This document shows, piece after piece, positions 7,026 through 14,467 of a stretch of DNA of 19,438 bases. The first letter of the stretch is position 1; each line of letters begins with the position of its first letter. Location of the stretch: the NCBI GenBank assembly GCA_902475545.1, contig CABRZP010000025.1:1-19438 (forward strand), given 5' to 3'. Below the pieces are notes generated by a model that was not told where the DNA came from, made no database searches, and saw only the letters and a list, made by a program, of their open reading frames with translations. The stretch is from an uncultured bacterium. GTDB taxonomy: Bacteria > Cyanobacteriota > Vampirovibrionia > Gastranaerophilales > Gastranaerophilaceae. A program made the translations under genes and the position numbers.

Positions 7026-8369
7026 TCATTCTGTTAAATAAATTTCCGTAGCAGCCGAGAGCTGACGAATAAACTTATCCTTTGATATACCTTTATTTAT
7101 ATAATTGTCAACAATGTCACCGATAACATTGTCATTATAATATGAATGTGACACATCTCGATACAAGGTGCAAGCGTTTACATTATCGGCAATGTCAATG
7201 TATGCTTTCATAAAATCGTTGTCAATCCCGATAATTTTATTGTTATCATCCGTTCTTGAGCCGGCAACAAGCTTAGCATTATCGTAAACAGACATATTCA
7301 CAGGAAAACTCAAACTTCCTGATGCTGTTGCACCAATTTCTTGAATTTCATCACTAAGAGTATATTTTATAAACGCAAGTGCTTGCTCCTTTAGTTGCGT
7401 ATTATTATTAATTGCGTATCCAACCTGTATGTGTGCGGAATTAACATCTTTGCTTTTTGTCAATCCACGAAAGACTACAGGTGTTTCATTTATAGATTGA
7501 TAATAAGAATAACTTCCTGCCATCAACGGAAATGACCGATTTATATACAATCCGTCAAACAATTCATTTGTATTGTTTTTTTGAGAAATCGTCAACATCT
7601 GCATCATTACATCTAAATTATCTTTAAATTCATCGGTATCAAAATACACAGCTTTATTTTCAAAATCAACATAGCTGTTTAAAAATCTGCAAAAGAGTTG
7701 CATTGGATAATCAAACCACAAAAAATCCGACAACTCATTAGATACAAATGAATAGCCTTCATCATTTAAAAAAAAATTTTCAAATACATCTGAAAAATTA
7801 CTGTATGTCAAAGAAAAGCCGTTATTTTCTTTGATATCGAAATTTTTCAATCTTTCTTCTGTAGATACCAATACATCAACTCCATAAAACAGCGGTACAA
7901 TATATAAACCGTTATTATAAACTCCTGCGTTGAGTATGTTAACGTTATAATCATCAAGATTTATTGCATTTGAAGAATTATCATCTTTTAGCAAATCATA
8001 AATATTCATTAATGAACGGCTTTCAATTAATTTTTCAAAAGGCAATTTTTGACTAAGTGAAATAATATCAGGTCCACTTCCTGCCATAATTTCAGTTGAT
8101 ATCTGCGTTGACATTTCTTGTTCAGAATTAAATTTAACTATCTCAATTTGGAAAGACGGATTATTACTGTTTATGCAGTATTTATTGTGTTTTTCTATAA
8201 TCCAAGACAGAGAGTCTTTATCATTTAATGTGTAATAAACAAGATGATTTTGTTCGCTGTTATTTTTTATTGCACAACTTGAAAATGAAGTAATTATTAT
8301 AACACTTAAAAGTATAGCTAGTATGACTTTAATAGATTCATGCGGTTTAAATAAAAAGCGTGTGAACAT
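7026..8369 (-). CDS. ABC solute-binding lipoprotein 2
   Basis: 447 residues starting at the ATG at 8369 (ribosome site AAGGAT about 11 bp upstream). The N-terminus MFTRFLFKPHESIKVILAIL extends into a hydrophobic run ending in the lipobox FSSC. The fold markers match lipoprotein 1: STEIMAGSGPDIISLSQKLP, LYIVPLFYGVDVLVSTEERL, and NRSFPLMAGSYSYYQS. Overall it is a clear paralogue, moderately diverged except for the shared last ~67 codons. It ends in the same coda and is separated from lipoprotein 1 by 43 bp. It probably binds a related but different ligand for the same permease pair; ligand identity cannot be read from the sequence. Confidence 0.85.
   Translation of the reverse strand: MFTRFLFKPHESIKVILAILLSVIIITSFSSCAIKNNSEQNHLVYYTLNDKDSLSWIIEKHNKYCINSNNPSFQIEIVKFNSEQEMSTQISTEIMAGSGPDIISLSQKLPFEKLIESRSLMNIYDLLKDDNSSNAINLDDYNVNILNAGVYNNGLYIVPLFYGVDVLVSTEERLKNFDIKENNGFSLTYSNFSDVFENFFLNDEGYSFVSNELSDFLWFDYPMQLFCRFLNSYVDFENKAVYFDTDEFKDNLDVMMQMLTISQKNNTNELFDGLYINRSFPLMAGSYSYYQSINETPVVFRGLTKSKDVNSAHIQVGYAINNNTQLKEQALAFIKYTLSDEIQEIGATASGSLSFPVNMSVYDNAKLVAGSRTDDNNKIIGIDNDFMKAYIDIADNVNACTLYRDVSHSYYNDNVIGDIVDNYINKGISKDKFIRQLSAATEIYLTE
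7036..7238. repeat. Gene-conversion tract, copy 2 (shared 3' end of lipoproteins 1 and 2)
   Basis: Partner of 5658-5860. Identity drops sharply after the CGATAATTTT sequence that closes the tract in both genes, giving a definable boundary. Confidence 0.85.
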
Positions 8370-8389
8370 AATTACATTTTATCCTTAGT

Positions 8390-8422
8390 CTATTCCGTTA
8401 AATAAATTTCCGTTGCCGCCGA
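8390..8422 (-). pseudogene. Lipoprotein coda scar (last 10 codons only)
   Basis: Between lipoproteins 2 and 3 the minus strand carries TCG GCG GCA ACG GAA ATT TAT, continuing TTA ACG GAA TAG: the residues SAATEIYLTE and a stop, with nothing like a lipoprotein before them. It duplicates the coda of lipoproteins 1 and 2, although lipoprotein 3 upstream already has its own end (KAEIYLEE). It is the trace of another lipoprotein gene removed or replaced by recombination. Confidence 0.7.
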
Positions 8423-8442
8423 GACATACTTAATCTAAAAAA

Positions 8443-9765
8443 CTATTCTTCTAAATAAATTTCTGCTTTACCTTGTATTTCTTTAACAAATTGCTCTTTC
8501 TTTATTTCTCCGTTAATGTATTTTGATACACTGTCACCTATAACTGAATGGTTAAAATAATTATTTTTAAAACTGCAATTGTTTATGCCATCCAAAAAAC
8601 TTATATAGCTGTTAATATAGTAATCATCAACTGTATCTTTATCATAATCCACACCAAAGGATTTAGCATCTGTTTCAGCCATTTCTTCAATTAATTTTGA
8701 GCGGGCATTTTTATTTACAGGAAGTCCAATCTCTGGACTACATTGAGTTTTTTCACTTAACATATACTTTACAAACTCATATGATTCACTTTTTCTATCT
8801 GAATTCTTATTAATTAATAACCCTTTATCAAAAAAAGCCGAATAAGTATTTTCCGAATTTGATAAGCTATTAAGTATAATTGGGGTTTGTCCTTTAGATC
8901 TAATATAATAATATATACTGCCAATGCTATTTGGCTCAGAACCGGCAATTTGCTCAAGATTAACAAACACTACATTTCCCTGTAAAAGCGGATCAAGTCC
9001 ATATGAAAAAGTTGGGTCTTCAGATGGATTATATCCAGAAATTAAATTATCTATTGCATCAATATCTGATAAAAAGCTATCAGAATTCAATAGATTTTTT
9101 CTATTAAAAAGATCCATGTTAGAATCAATTAATTTATAAATTTCATCACTAAAATCATAAAAAACGCTCATATTATCTGTACTTTTGCTTTCCTTCACAA
9201 ATCCAGATAATGATTCTTCAACATTTTGATAAGCAATAGATTTTTTAAAATCAACTGAATATTTATCACAAACTTCTTTTGTTGTAATTAAAACATCAGG
9301 CATATATGATATTGGCATAAAATAACGCTTGCCATTATACACTCCAGAATTCATAACAGTTTTATCGTAGTTATCCAAGTTAATTTTACTATCAGAATTA
9401 TCATTACTAAGTAATTCATTATAATCAGCAAACATATCAAGAGACATCATCTTTTCAATGTTTGAAATGCTGCCAAATCCTGAATCAAAATATATTAAAT
9501 CCGGACCATCGTCTGCCATTATCTCAGTATTAAGCTTACTGCTGAGTTCTGCATTGTTTTCAAACTCAATAATTTCTATACGCTTTTCATTTGCTTTGTT
9601 TTCATTATATTTTTTTATTAATGAGTTTATAGGCGTATCCTTTACTATATATATAGTAAAAGTATCCTTGGTTGTGCTTTTCTCATCAGAAACACTTTTT
9701 GAACAACCGCTAAATAGTATCAATATAATTAATAAAGCAGAAAGAATTTTTCTTGTTATTGTCAT
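8443..9765 (-). CDS. ABC solute-binding lipoprotein 3 (divergent member)
   Basis: 440 residues; ATG at 9765 with GAGGTGT as ribosome site. Signal peptide MTITRKILSALLIILIL then lipobox FSGC. Core markers are recognisable but more distant than between 1 and 2: NTEIMADDGPDLIYFDSGFG, RYFMPISYMPDVLITTKEVC, and SHGH-less tail FNHSVIGDSVSKYINGEIKK. The coda is KAEIYLEE rather than ATEIYLTE. The sequence is even more AT-rich than lipoproteins 1 and 2, and codons differ, which suggests a separate source within the array. Role: extracellular ligand capture for the MalF/MalG pair or a related permease. The 130 bp upstream contain no obvious strong promoter, though weak AT-rich candidates exist. Confidence 0.82.
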   Translation of the reverse strand: MTITRKILSALLIILILFSGCSKSVSDEKSTTKDTFTIYIVKDTPINSLIKKYNENKANEKRIEIIEFENNAELSSKLNTEIMADDGPDLIYFDSGFGSISNIEKMMSLDMFADYNELLSNDNSDSKINLDNYDKTVMNSGVYNGKRYFMPISYMPDVLITTKEVCDKYSVDFKKSIAYQNVEESLSGFVKESKSTDNMSVFYDFSDEIYKLIDSNMDLFNRKNLLNSDSFLSDIDAIDNLISGYNPSEDPTFSYGLDPLLQGNVVFVNLEQIAGSEPNSIGSIYYYIRSKGQTPIILNSLSNSENTYSAFFDKGLLINKNSDRKSESYEFVKYMLSEKTQCSPEIGLPVNKNARSKLIEEMAETDAKSFGVDYDKDTVDDYYINSYISFLDGINNCSFKNNYFNHSVIGDSVSKYINGEIKKEQFVKEIQGKAEIYLEE

Positions 9766-9895
9766 TCATCTAACACCTCGTTATTTATTGTGTTTATAAA
9801 ATATAGCACATTAAAAAGTCATTTATAATATCTTACTTTAATAATAGCACTCTAACCTATGTATGCAAATTAAATATACTTTTTCTTTCTCATAA

Positions 9896-10090
9896 CTACT
9901 GTTTCACACTTGCATCCATACATATCTTATTGTATTGTTTCATAAGAGAACTAAAATCGTCTTCTGCATTAGAAGTATAATATTTTAACTTTTCGTTACT
10001 TTTGATTTTGTATTCATCACAAGAAGTAAAACTCAATAACATAGCACATAAAATTGCTAAAATTATACTATTTGAAAACACTTTTTTCAT
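9896..10090 (-). pseudogene. Solute-binding lipoprotein, truncated N-terminal remnant
   Basis: 64 residues starting with a good ribosome site (AAGGTGA) and ATG at 10090. It has a signal peptide (MKKVFSNSIILAILCAMLLS) with lipobox FTSC, followed by the lipoprotein-family start KLKYYTSNAEDDFSSLMKQY, which matches MTYYTSNDSDDF in lipoprotein 1. It stops after DASVKQ, where the full proteins continue for about 380 more residues. This is a fourth member of the array reduced to its export signal and first strand. It could still be made and exported as a short lipopeptide, but solute binding is impossible. Confidence 0.75.
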
Positions 10091-10249
10091 AATGCTTCAC
10101 CTTGTGATTATATATATCTTAACATAATTCTAAATTATTAATCTGTAGTCTATCTGAATTTTTATTATTTAAATCAACAATAACGCTCTACTTGTTAATT
10201 CATACGGATAAGTAGCAAAATTAATATGAACTGAGTTAAATTCACTTCA

Positions 10250-10624
10250 TTAATAATTGAAAGTAACATATAAATCCTTTGCAATTCCCTTTGCAGGGTC
10301 AAAAACTACTACAGTATCACCCTTAACTTTAGTTATAACTACATAATACAATATGGAATCATCAATTATCACGTGTGCAATTGCAGGCAAAGGCAATTTA
10401 TTAGTTAACACACTTTTATCCGCTTCAACAACTTTTTGCTAAAAACCAAAATGCTCAATTACCTTTACTAGTCCATGTGCATTGGTACCTTGGCGGTCAG
10501 TACCTGCAATATCACGAATTTTTGCTATTGTAACTTTTAAGTTGTATTTTTTAAAAATTGCGGCCAAGCAAGCCGGACCGCAATCTGTTTCATCATTTTG
10601 TAATATGCATTTAAATCTAATCAT
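10250..10624 (-). pseudogene. C39 peptidase domain of a bacteriocin-processing ABC transporter, inactivated
   Basis: From the ATG at 10624 (MIRFKCILQNDETDCGPACL) this is the start of a peptidase-containing bacteriocin transporter, which cuts double-glycine leaders and exports the peptide. The nucleophile Cys15 and its surroundings (DCGPACLAAI) are normal. The frame meets an amber TAG at 10439-10441 after HFGF. Read through, it continues sensibly: KLPLPAIAHVII, then LYYVVITKVKGDTVVVFDPA. The catalytic Asp109 in FDPAKG is kept, but the catalytic His expected in LHYVVI is Tyr93 (codon 10346-10348, one C-to-T change from His). The frame ends at TAA 10250; the membrane and ATPase domains (about 550 residues) are absent. 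It is therefore dead by stop codon, active-site change and truncation. Confidence 0.8.
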
Positions 10625-10635
10625 AATATACCAGT

Positions 10636-10701
10636 TCATTCTGTTAAATAAATTTCCGTTGCCGCTGTGAGTTGACGAAGTAGCTTTTCTTTGTTTACTG
10701 C
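10636..10701 (-). pseudogene. Lipoprotein coda remnant upstream of the C39 fragment
   Basis: The minus strand reads AVNKEKLLRQLTAATEIYLTE and stop (TGA 10636-10638), matching the C-terminal coda of lipoproteins 1 and 2 (KFIRQLSAATEIYLTE). No lipoprotein sequence precedes it; the ABC-2 permease gene ends 50 bp further upstream. It shows that a solute-binding gene once stood immediately before the C39 transporter gene, or that this coda served as a recombination point. Confidence 0.75.
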
Positions 10702-10751
10702 TATGCAGATTTTGGATATGTATAATCAGGTATTATATAATTATAAAAATA

Positions 10752-11405
10752 TTACAAACGTTTGAAACAAGAATTTGATAACACAAAAACAAATATACTA
10801 CTTATCAATATAAAAATATATGGACATATTATGTCCATGGTGCTGCTTGGAATATCAGATGAAAGCATATTAATAAACTTAAGAAAGTCAATATTGGCAG
10901 TCATGCAAAATATTTCGTAACACACACTGATAATAAAAGGAATTGCTATATTTTTTAAAATTATAGATATTGAAAAACTAATACTAAAAAAAGCAAATGC
11001 CTGAACAAAAAATATAAAACTATAACTGAAATAATTAAGATTTAGTATTATACAATATAAGCCAAGCAATACACATATATGCAGGAAATAAAAAACAAAC
11101 ACAAGAAAAAGTTCAACTATAAGACTTTTTTTATAAACAAGCAATAGTTCTCTGATCCTGCCCTCTACATACTCTCTGAAACCAAATAAAGTCCACCATA
11201 CAGCAAAAAATGGGCAAAAAATTTGTAACATTATGTATGTTGAAAAATAACATTGTTCGGGTGAATATCCTTTAGCAAAATCCAAATATGTTAAAAAAGG
11301 AAGTACAAGAAATAAAAAAACAACAGGTACAATATAGAGAATTCCCATTCCTTTAAGTGTTAATTGTATTAATGAAAGGCGGTTTATATATCTTTTAAGG
11401 CACAT
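10752..11405 (-). CDS. ABC-2 type permease, small (217 aa)
   Basis: 217 residues, nearly all hydrophobic, with about six membrane segments (near 21-42, 57-75, 95-120, 125-150, 152-172 and 195-213). Its ATG overlaps the end of the ATPase gene by 22 bp, so it is translated with it. No specific family motif is visible; size and topology fit ABC-2 permeases of bacteriocin or antibiotic export/immunity systems. Together with the ATPase and the 587-aa protein upstream it forms a three-gene transporter. The gene appears complete; the sequence after its stop at 10752 is the start of the lipoprotein scar region. Confidence 0.72.
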   Translation of the reverse strand: MCLKRYINRLSLIQLTLKGMGILYIVPVVFLFLVLPFLTYLDFAKGYSPEQCYFSTYIMLQIFCPFFAVWWTLFGFREYVEGRIRELLLVYKKSLIVELFLVFVFYFLHICVLLGLYCIILNLNYFSYSFIFFVQAFAFFSISFSISIILKNIAIPFIISVCYEIFCMTANIDFLKFINMLSSDIPSSTMDIICPYIFILISSIFVFVLSNSCFKRL

Positions 11406-12202
11406 AAATATCCATCCTCTATATCAGCGTTAATACTCACTCCCTGCTCAATAAAATTACTTGAGAGAACGATTATATGATTTTTATTATCCTTACTGAT
11501 TCTGTCTTTAACATAATAATTTCCCTCTAAATTATTTTCATATTCTTCGTCTAAAAGAAAAACTTTTTCATTTCCGATAGAAGTAATATCGCTGCAAGTT
11601 CCCTGAACAACATTTCTTCCCTCATTAATTATAACAATCTCATCACATATTGATTTTACGTCCGAAACAATGTGAGTAGAAATAATAATAGTTTTATCAT
11701 TTTTTATTTTCCTTAAAAGAGATTTAAATCTTAATCTCTCCTCAGGATCAAGACCAGCAGTCGGTTCATCAAACAAAACAATTTCAGGATTTCCCATTAT
11801 AGCTTGGGCTATTCCCAATCGTCGAACCATACCTCCTGACAGCGAACCCACTTTGTTTTTAATTTTATCACTTAGGTTGACCAAATCAATGCAATATCTG
11901 ATTTCATTGTCTTGATTTGACTTAGGTATTTTCTTTAATGTGGCAAAATATCTCATAGTTTCATATACAGTCAATGACTTCATAGCACCAAACTGCTGAG
12001 GCAAATATCCTATATTTTCACAATCGCACTCAATGCTTCCCTTTTCGGGAGAAAGCAAACCGCATATACATCTCATCATAGTAGTTTTGCCGGAACCGTT
12101 TGGCCCAAGCAAGCCATAAATACCGTGCTTAAATTCGCAGGAAAAATCATTTAAAGCTTTTGTTTTCTTAAAAGACTTGGTGCAGTTCTTCAAAATCAGC
12201 AC
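11384..12202 (-). CDS. ABC transporter ATPase (ABC-2 export/immunity type)
   Basis: 272 residues from the GTG at 12202, preferred because GAAGAAGG lies 7 bp before it and the protein then begins MLILKNCTKSF like typical members; an ATG at 12232 overlapping the preceding gene is the alternative. All ATPase motifs are intact: Walker A GPNGSGKT (33-40), Q-loop LPQQ (68-70), signature LSGGM (121-125), Walker B IVLFDE (141-146), and H-loop His in STHIVSD (about 177). It powers the two ABC-2 membrane proteins of this module, most likely exporting or excluding a peptide. A separate ATPase for the MalFG and FtsX permeases is lacking; this one is of the export class and an unlikely partner for the importer. 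Confidence 0.88.
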   Translation of the reverse strand: MLILKNCTKSFKKTKALNDFSCEFKHGIYGLLGPNGSGKTTMMRCICGLLSPEKGSIECDCENIGYLPQQFGAMKSLTVYETMRYFATLKKIPKSNQDNEIRYCIDLVNLSDKIKNKVGSLSGGMVRRLGIAQAIMGNPEIVLFDEPTAGLDPEERLRFKSLLRKIKNDKTIIISTHIVSDVKSICDEIVIINEGRNVVQGTCSDITSIGNEKVFLLDEEYENNLEGNYYVKDRISKDNKNHIIVLSSNFIEQGVSINADIEDGYLCALKDI

Positions 12203-12221
12203 AATTATACCTTCTTCCTTG

Positions 12222-13985
12222 TTAATTATCATTTATACTTTCGGAGTCAACCACGGCTTTTTCTACATATTTAGAATAGCCCATATCTCTTTGAGCAAGA
12301 AGTATTTCAGCAACTTGCTTCTTTGTTTCCTCATCAGTTGCTTTATTAATAAAAACTGTATCATCTCCTAAAAACATTCCATCATAAATACAATTAGAAG
12401 AAAGCATTTCATTTGTCTGAATAATAGTATATTCTTTGAGATTTAATTTATTGCTGCTATTGTTATTCAACTCATTAATGTATTTCTGAATTTCGTCTAT
12501 ATATTCTTCATCTATTTCGCTCAATCCCCACCCCTTTACAGTAATTGCATAAATCTTATAAATATCAGACGAATTTGATTTATAAAATCCACTAAAAAGC
12601 GTAGGATAGCTTGTAACCCCGACAAAACAATTTTTCTCATTCTTTACCTCATCAAGATTTGAATAAAACTGCCTTGCTGAATCAACTCGAATATTAAATT
12701 CTGTTTCGGATTTTATATCAATCGGATTATATGTGGTATAATCACCCGTAATTTTGTAAAATCCGGGAATAGGGTAATATGCAAAAAAGCCGGGCAGAGA
12801 ACACGCCTGATAATTACTGTATAATATAGGTGAATAACCGCTGTACTTTATGTTTATAAGTTGCAGGTTTCCGTTCCCTATTACAGTAACATAATCTCCT
12901 TCACGATTATATTTTAAAGCATTTCCTTCAATATCAGTTATCTTTAAAACATTGTATCCATGGTACAATGTAAAATTGTAATACTCTAAACCTGTATCAG
13001 ATAAAGTCATTGATACTTCGGCATCTAATTGTCTGTAAATGCTTAAATCCATATCGTATGATGTAACTTCAAAATCCGGATCTTGGTTCTTTTGCTCATT
13101 TTCAGTATAAAACAAATAATCTGACATTGAAATACTGTCAAGCTGAGCTCCCTTTTCAATATGGCTTCCACCATAAAAGTAGCCAACCAGATTAAATGTT
13201 GAAATTAATAGTGTTAATGACAGTAAAACAGCTTTTAATGCGGTTTTCTTTATTTGACAAAGTTTGAAAAACAAAAATGACAGTAGAGAAATCCAGAAAA
13301 TAATTAAATTCCATCTATAAATTTCAGCATACATACCGTAATCATGGTTTATGTACCACTCTAAATCATTTGGCAGAATATATGCAAGAAAATATTTTGA
13401 TTCCCAAAAATTAATTTTGGTAACCTGGCTTAAACCCCCCGGAATAAAGTCAGATGTACTTGACACAAGGAAAATTATAAGCGCCATAAGAGCATATGAA
13501 ACAATCCTTTTCGTCTTTTGAGCAAAAAAAACGCCAAGTAAAATCGGGATTATTCCACCCAGAAAAACATATAAAAATAAAACTGAAAATATATGATACA
13601 AATAACTGTAGTCATTCATTCCGGATGACAAAAATATAACAAAATTAAATACAAATGCGCTAAAGAACTCTAAAGCCGGAATAAACAACAAAACTGTTAC
13701 AGTACTTGTTAAAATCCTAGTCTTACCATTTTTGTGTGAATACAATGCTTCATCTATATAACAACGCTTATATAGGTAAAAGAATTCATATGATGTAAAA
13801 TATAATATTACAAATGATAGTAAGCATAATTTTATAGAATTCTTTAAATATATTAATACATCATTATTGAGTGAAAAGCTATAACAACTATATACAAGAT
13901 TCCCCCAAAAACATACTAACAGTATGATAACCGGAATAAATATTATTTTAGTTTTAAAAAACAATTTTAAATTTTGTTTTATCAT
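12222..13985 (-). CDS. ABC-2 type membrane protein fused to an M1-aminopeptidase-like outer domain
   Basis: 587 residues; ATG at 13985 with ribosome site GGGTGAG. The N-terminal ~270 residues contain seven hydrophobic segments of ABC-2 permease type (for example near 12-33, 48-70, 97-118, 130-155, 158-178, 224-242, 251-270). The remaining ~315 residues are soluble, outside the membrane, and resemble the N-terminal beta-domain of M1 metallo-aminopeptidases (EVSMTLSDTGLEYYNFTLYH, then YYPIPGF, then NCFVGVTSYPTLFSGFY). The catalytic part is missing: there is no HEXXH zinc motif, and the chain ends before it. Permease/M1 fusions are known; this one would be a non-catalytic version, possibly binding a peptide. 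Its ATPase and second permease follow in the operon. Confidence 0.7.
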   Translation of the reverse strand: MIKQNLKLFFKTKIIFIPVIILLVCFWGNLVYSCYSFSLNNDVLIYLKNSIKLCLLSFVILYFTSYEFFYLYKRCYIDEALYSHKNGKTRILTSTVTVLLFIPALEFFSAFVFNFVIFLSSGMNDYSYLYHIFSVLFLYVFLGGIIPILLGVFFAQKTKRIVSYALMALIIFLVSSTSDFIPGGLSQVTKINFWESKYFLAYILPNDLEWYINHDYGMYAEIYRWNLIIFWISLLSFLFFKLCQIKKTALKAVLLSLTLLISTFNLVGYFYGGSHIEKGAQLDSISMSDYLFYTENEQKNQDPDFEVTSYDMDLSIYRQLDAEVSMTLSDTGLEYYNFTLYHGYNVLKITDIEGNALKYNREGDYVTVIGNGNLQLINIKYSGYSPILYSNYQACSLPGFFAYYPIPGFYKITGDYTTYNPIDIKSETEFNIRVDSARQFYSNLDEVKNEKNCFVGVTSYPTLFSGFYKSNSSDIYKIYAITVKGWGLSEIDEEYIDEIQKYINELNNNSSNKLNLKEYTIIQTNEMLSSNCIYDGMFLGDDTVFINKATDEETKKQVAEILLAQRDMGYSKYVEKAVVDSESINDN

Positions 13986-13999
13986 TTTTACTCACCCTA

Positions 14000-14027
14000 T
14001 TCCTTGTAAGTACGGGTTTACAAGGAA
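14000..14027 (-). promoter_or_regulatory. Stem-loop between the peptide ORF and the transporter genes
   Basis: Perfect 10-bp inverted repeat TTCCTTGTAA (14000-14009) and TTACAAGGAA (14018-14027) around an 8-base loop. It lies directly before the ribosome site of the 587-aa protein, with no T-run on the minus strand. A partial terminator or RNA-processing site limiting expression of the transporter genes relative to the upstream peptide gene is a reasonable reading; many bacteriocin operons use such an element. Confidence 0.5.
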
Positions 14028-14042
14028 ATAATAAATACTAAA

Positions 14043-14288
14043 TTAGATTGCTGTAATTTTACCTGTGGCTGAACAATTCTTACCACCCCACCACCATGAA
14101 CTCATTTTACCTCTCCATGATGCTTTGGAATTATTTATGACGGTGTATACACCTGATGATGCATTATATCCCGGTTCAGCAAAAACATGTTGCGCCTGTA
14201 CCCATGTTATAATAGAAACAATATAACATCTTGTTGGCGTTTTGCATGGTAGCCGCCTGCAAATTTGCGTATTACAATGTAAGCACAA
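14043..14288 (-). pseudogene. Chimeric ORF: AgrB catalytic piece joined to a secreted Trp-rich bacteriocin-like peptide
   Basis: In this frame codons 16-25 read KTPTRCYIVS, which continue AgrB after its frameshift and supply the AgrB catalytic Cys (codon 14226-14228). The frame then passes into TWVQAQHVFA, which looks like the end of a secretion signal with a VFA cleavage site, followed by a 44-residue peptide (from 14177) starting EPGYNASSGV, with RGKMSSWWWGGKNCSATGKI near its end and stop at 14043. Small, basic, Gly/Ser/Trp-rich with one Cys, this resembles a secreted class II-type bacteriocin; position before an ABC export/immunity module supports this. The signal peptide's own start has been lost in the join. 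The first ~15 codons from 14288 are an out-of-frame reading of agrB and meaningless. No named bacteriocin family is recognised with confidence. Confidence 0.5.
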
Positions 14289-14467
14289 TAGAAAGTCAGA
14301 CTTTCAATTAATAAATTGAAACACAATCCTAATATCATAATAGTTGCAATATGTATCAATGATGATAAAATAATATTAAAAGCATATTTGTAAATTTCTT
14401 TATCTTCGTTTTTTATAAGATCGTTTGAAGCAAAAAACTCTATAATTTTTGAGCCAATCTTTTCCAT
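14207..14467 (-). pseudogene. agrB: AgrB-like peptide-processing membrane protease, truncated and frameshifted
   Basis: 86 residues from the ATG that overlaps the agrD stop (TAATG). It contains the AgrB N-terminal region, a membrane segment near 35-60, and the diagnostic IRKFAGGYHAK with the catalytic His74. AgrB needs a Cys seven residues later. In the current frame the sequence goes to RQQDVILFLL and stop, but adding one A to the AAAA run (14240-14243) gives HAKTPTRCYIVS, the exact AgrB pattern with Cys81. Beyond that the remaining ~110 residues of AgrB, with its later helices, are gone, replaced by the peptide-gene tail. AgrB normally cleaves and cyclises AgrD; this version cannot unless a -1 slip occurs, and even then most of the protein is missing. 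Confidence 0.78.

Noticed and set aside
9766..10250. Searched for a double-glycine leader peptide gene to match the C39 fragment
   Set aside because: No short ORF with a leader-like acidic helix and GG/GA end and ribosome site was found.
14043..14177. Peptide tail as a lactococcin 972 family bacteriocin
   Set aside because: Small, secreted, aromatic-rich and next to an ABC module, but the spacing of Trp/Gly/Tyr motifs does not clearly match that family; left unnamed.
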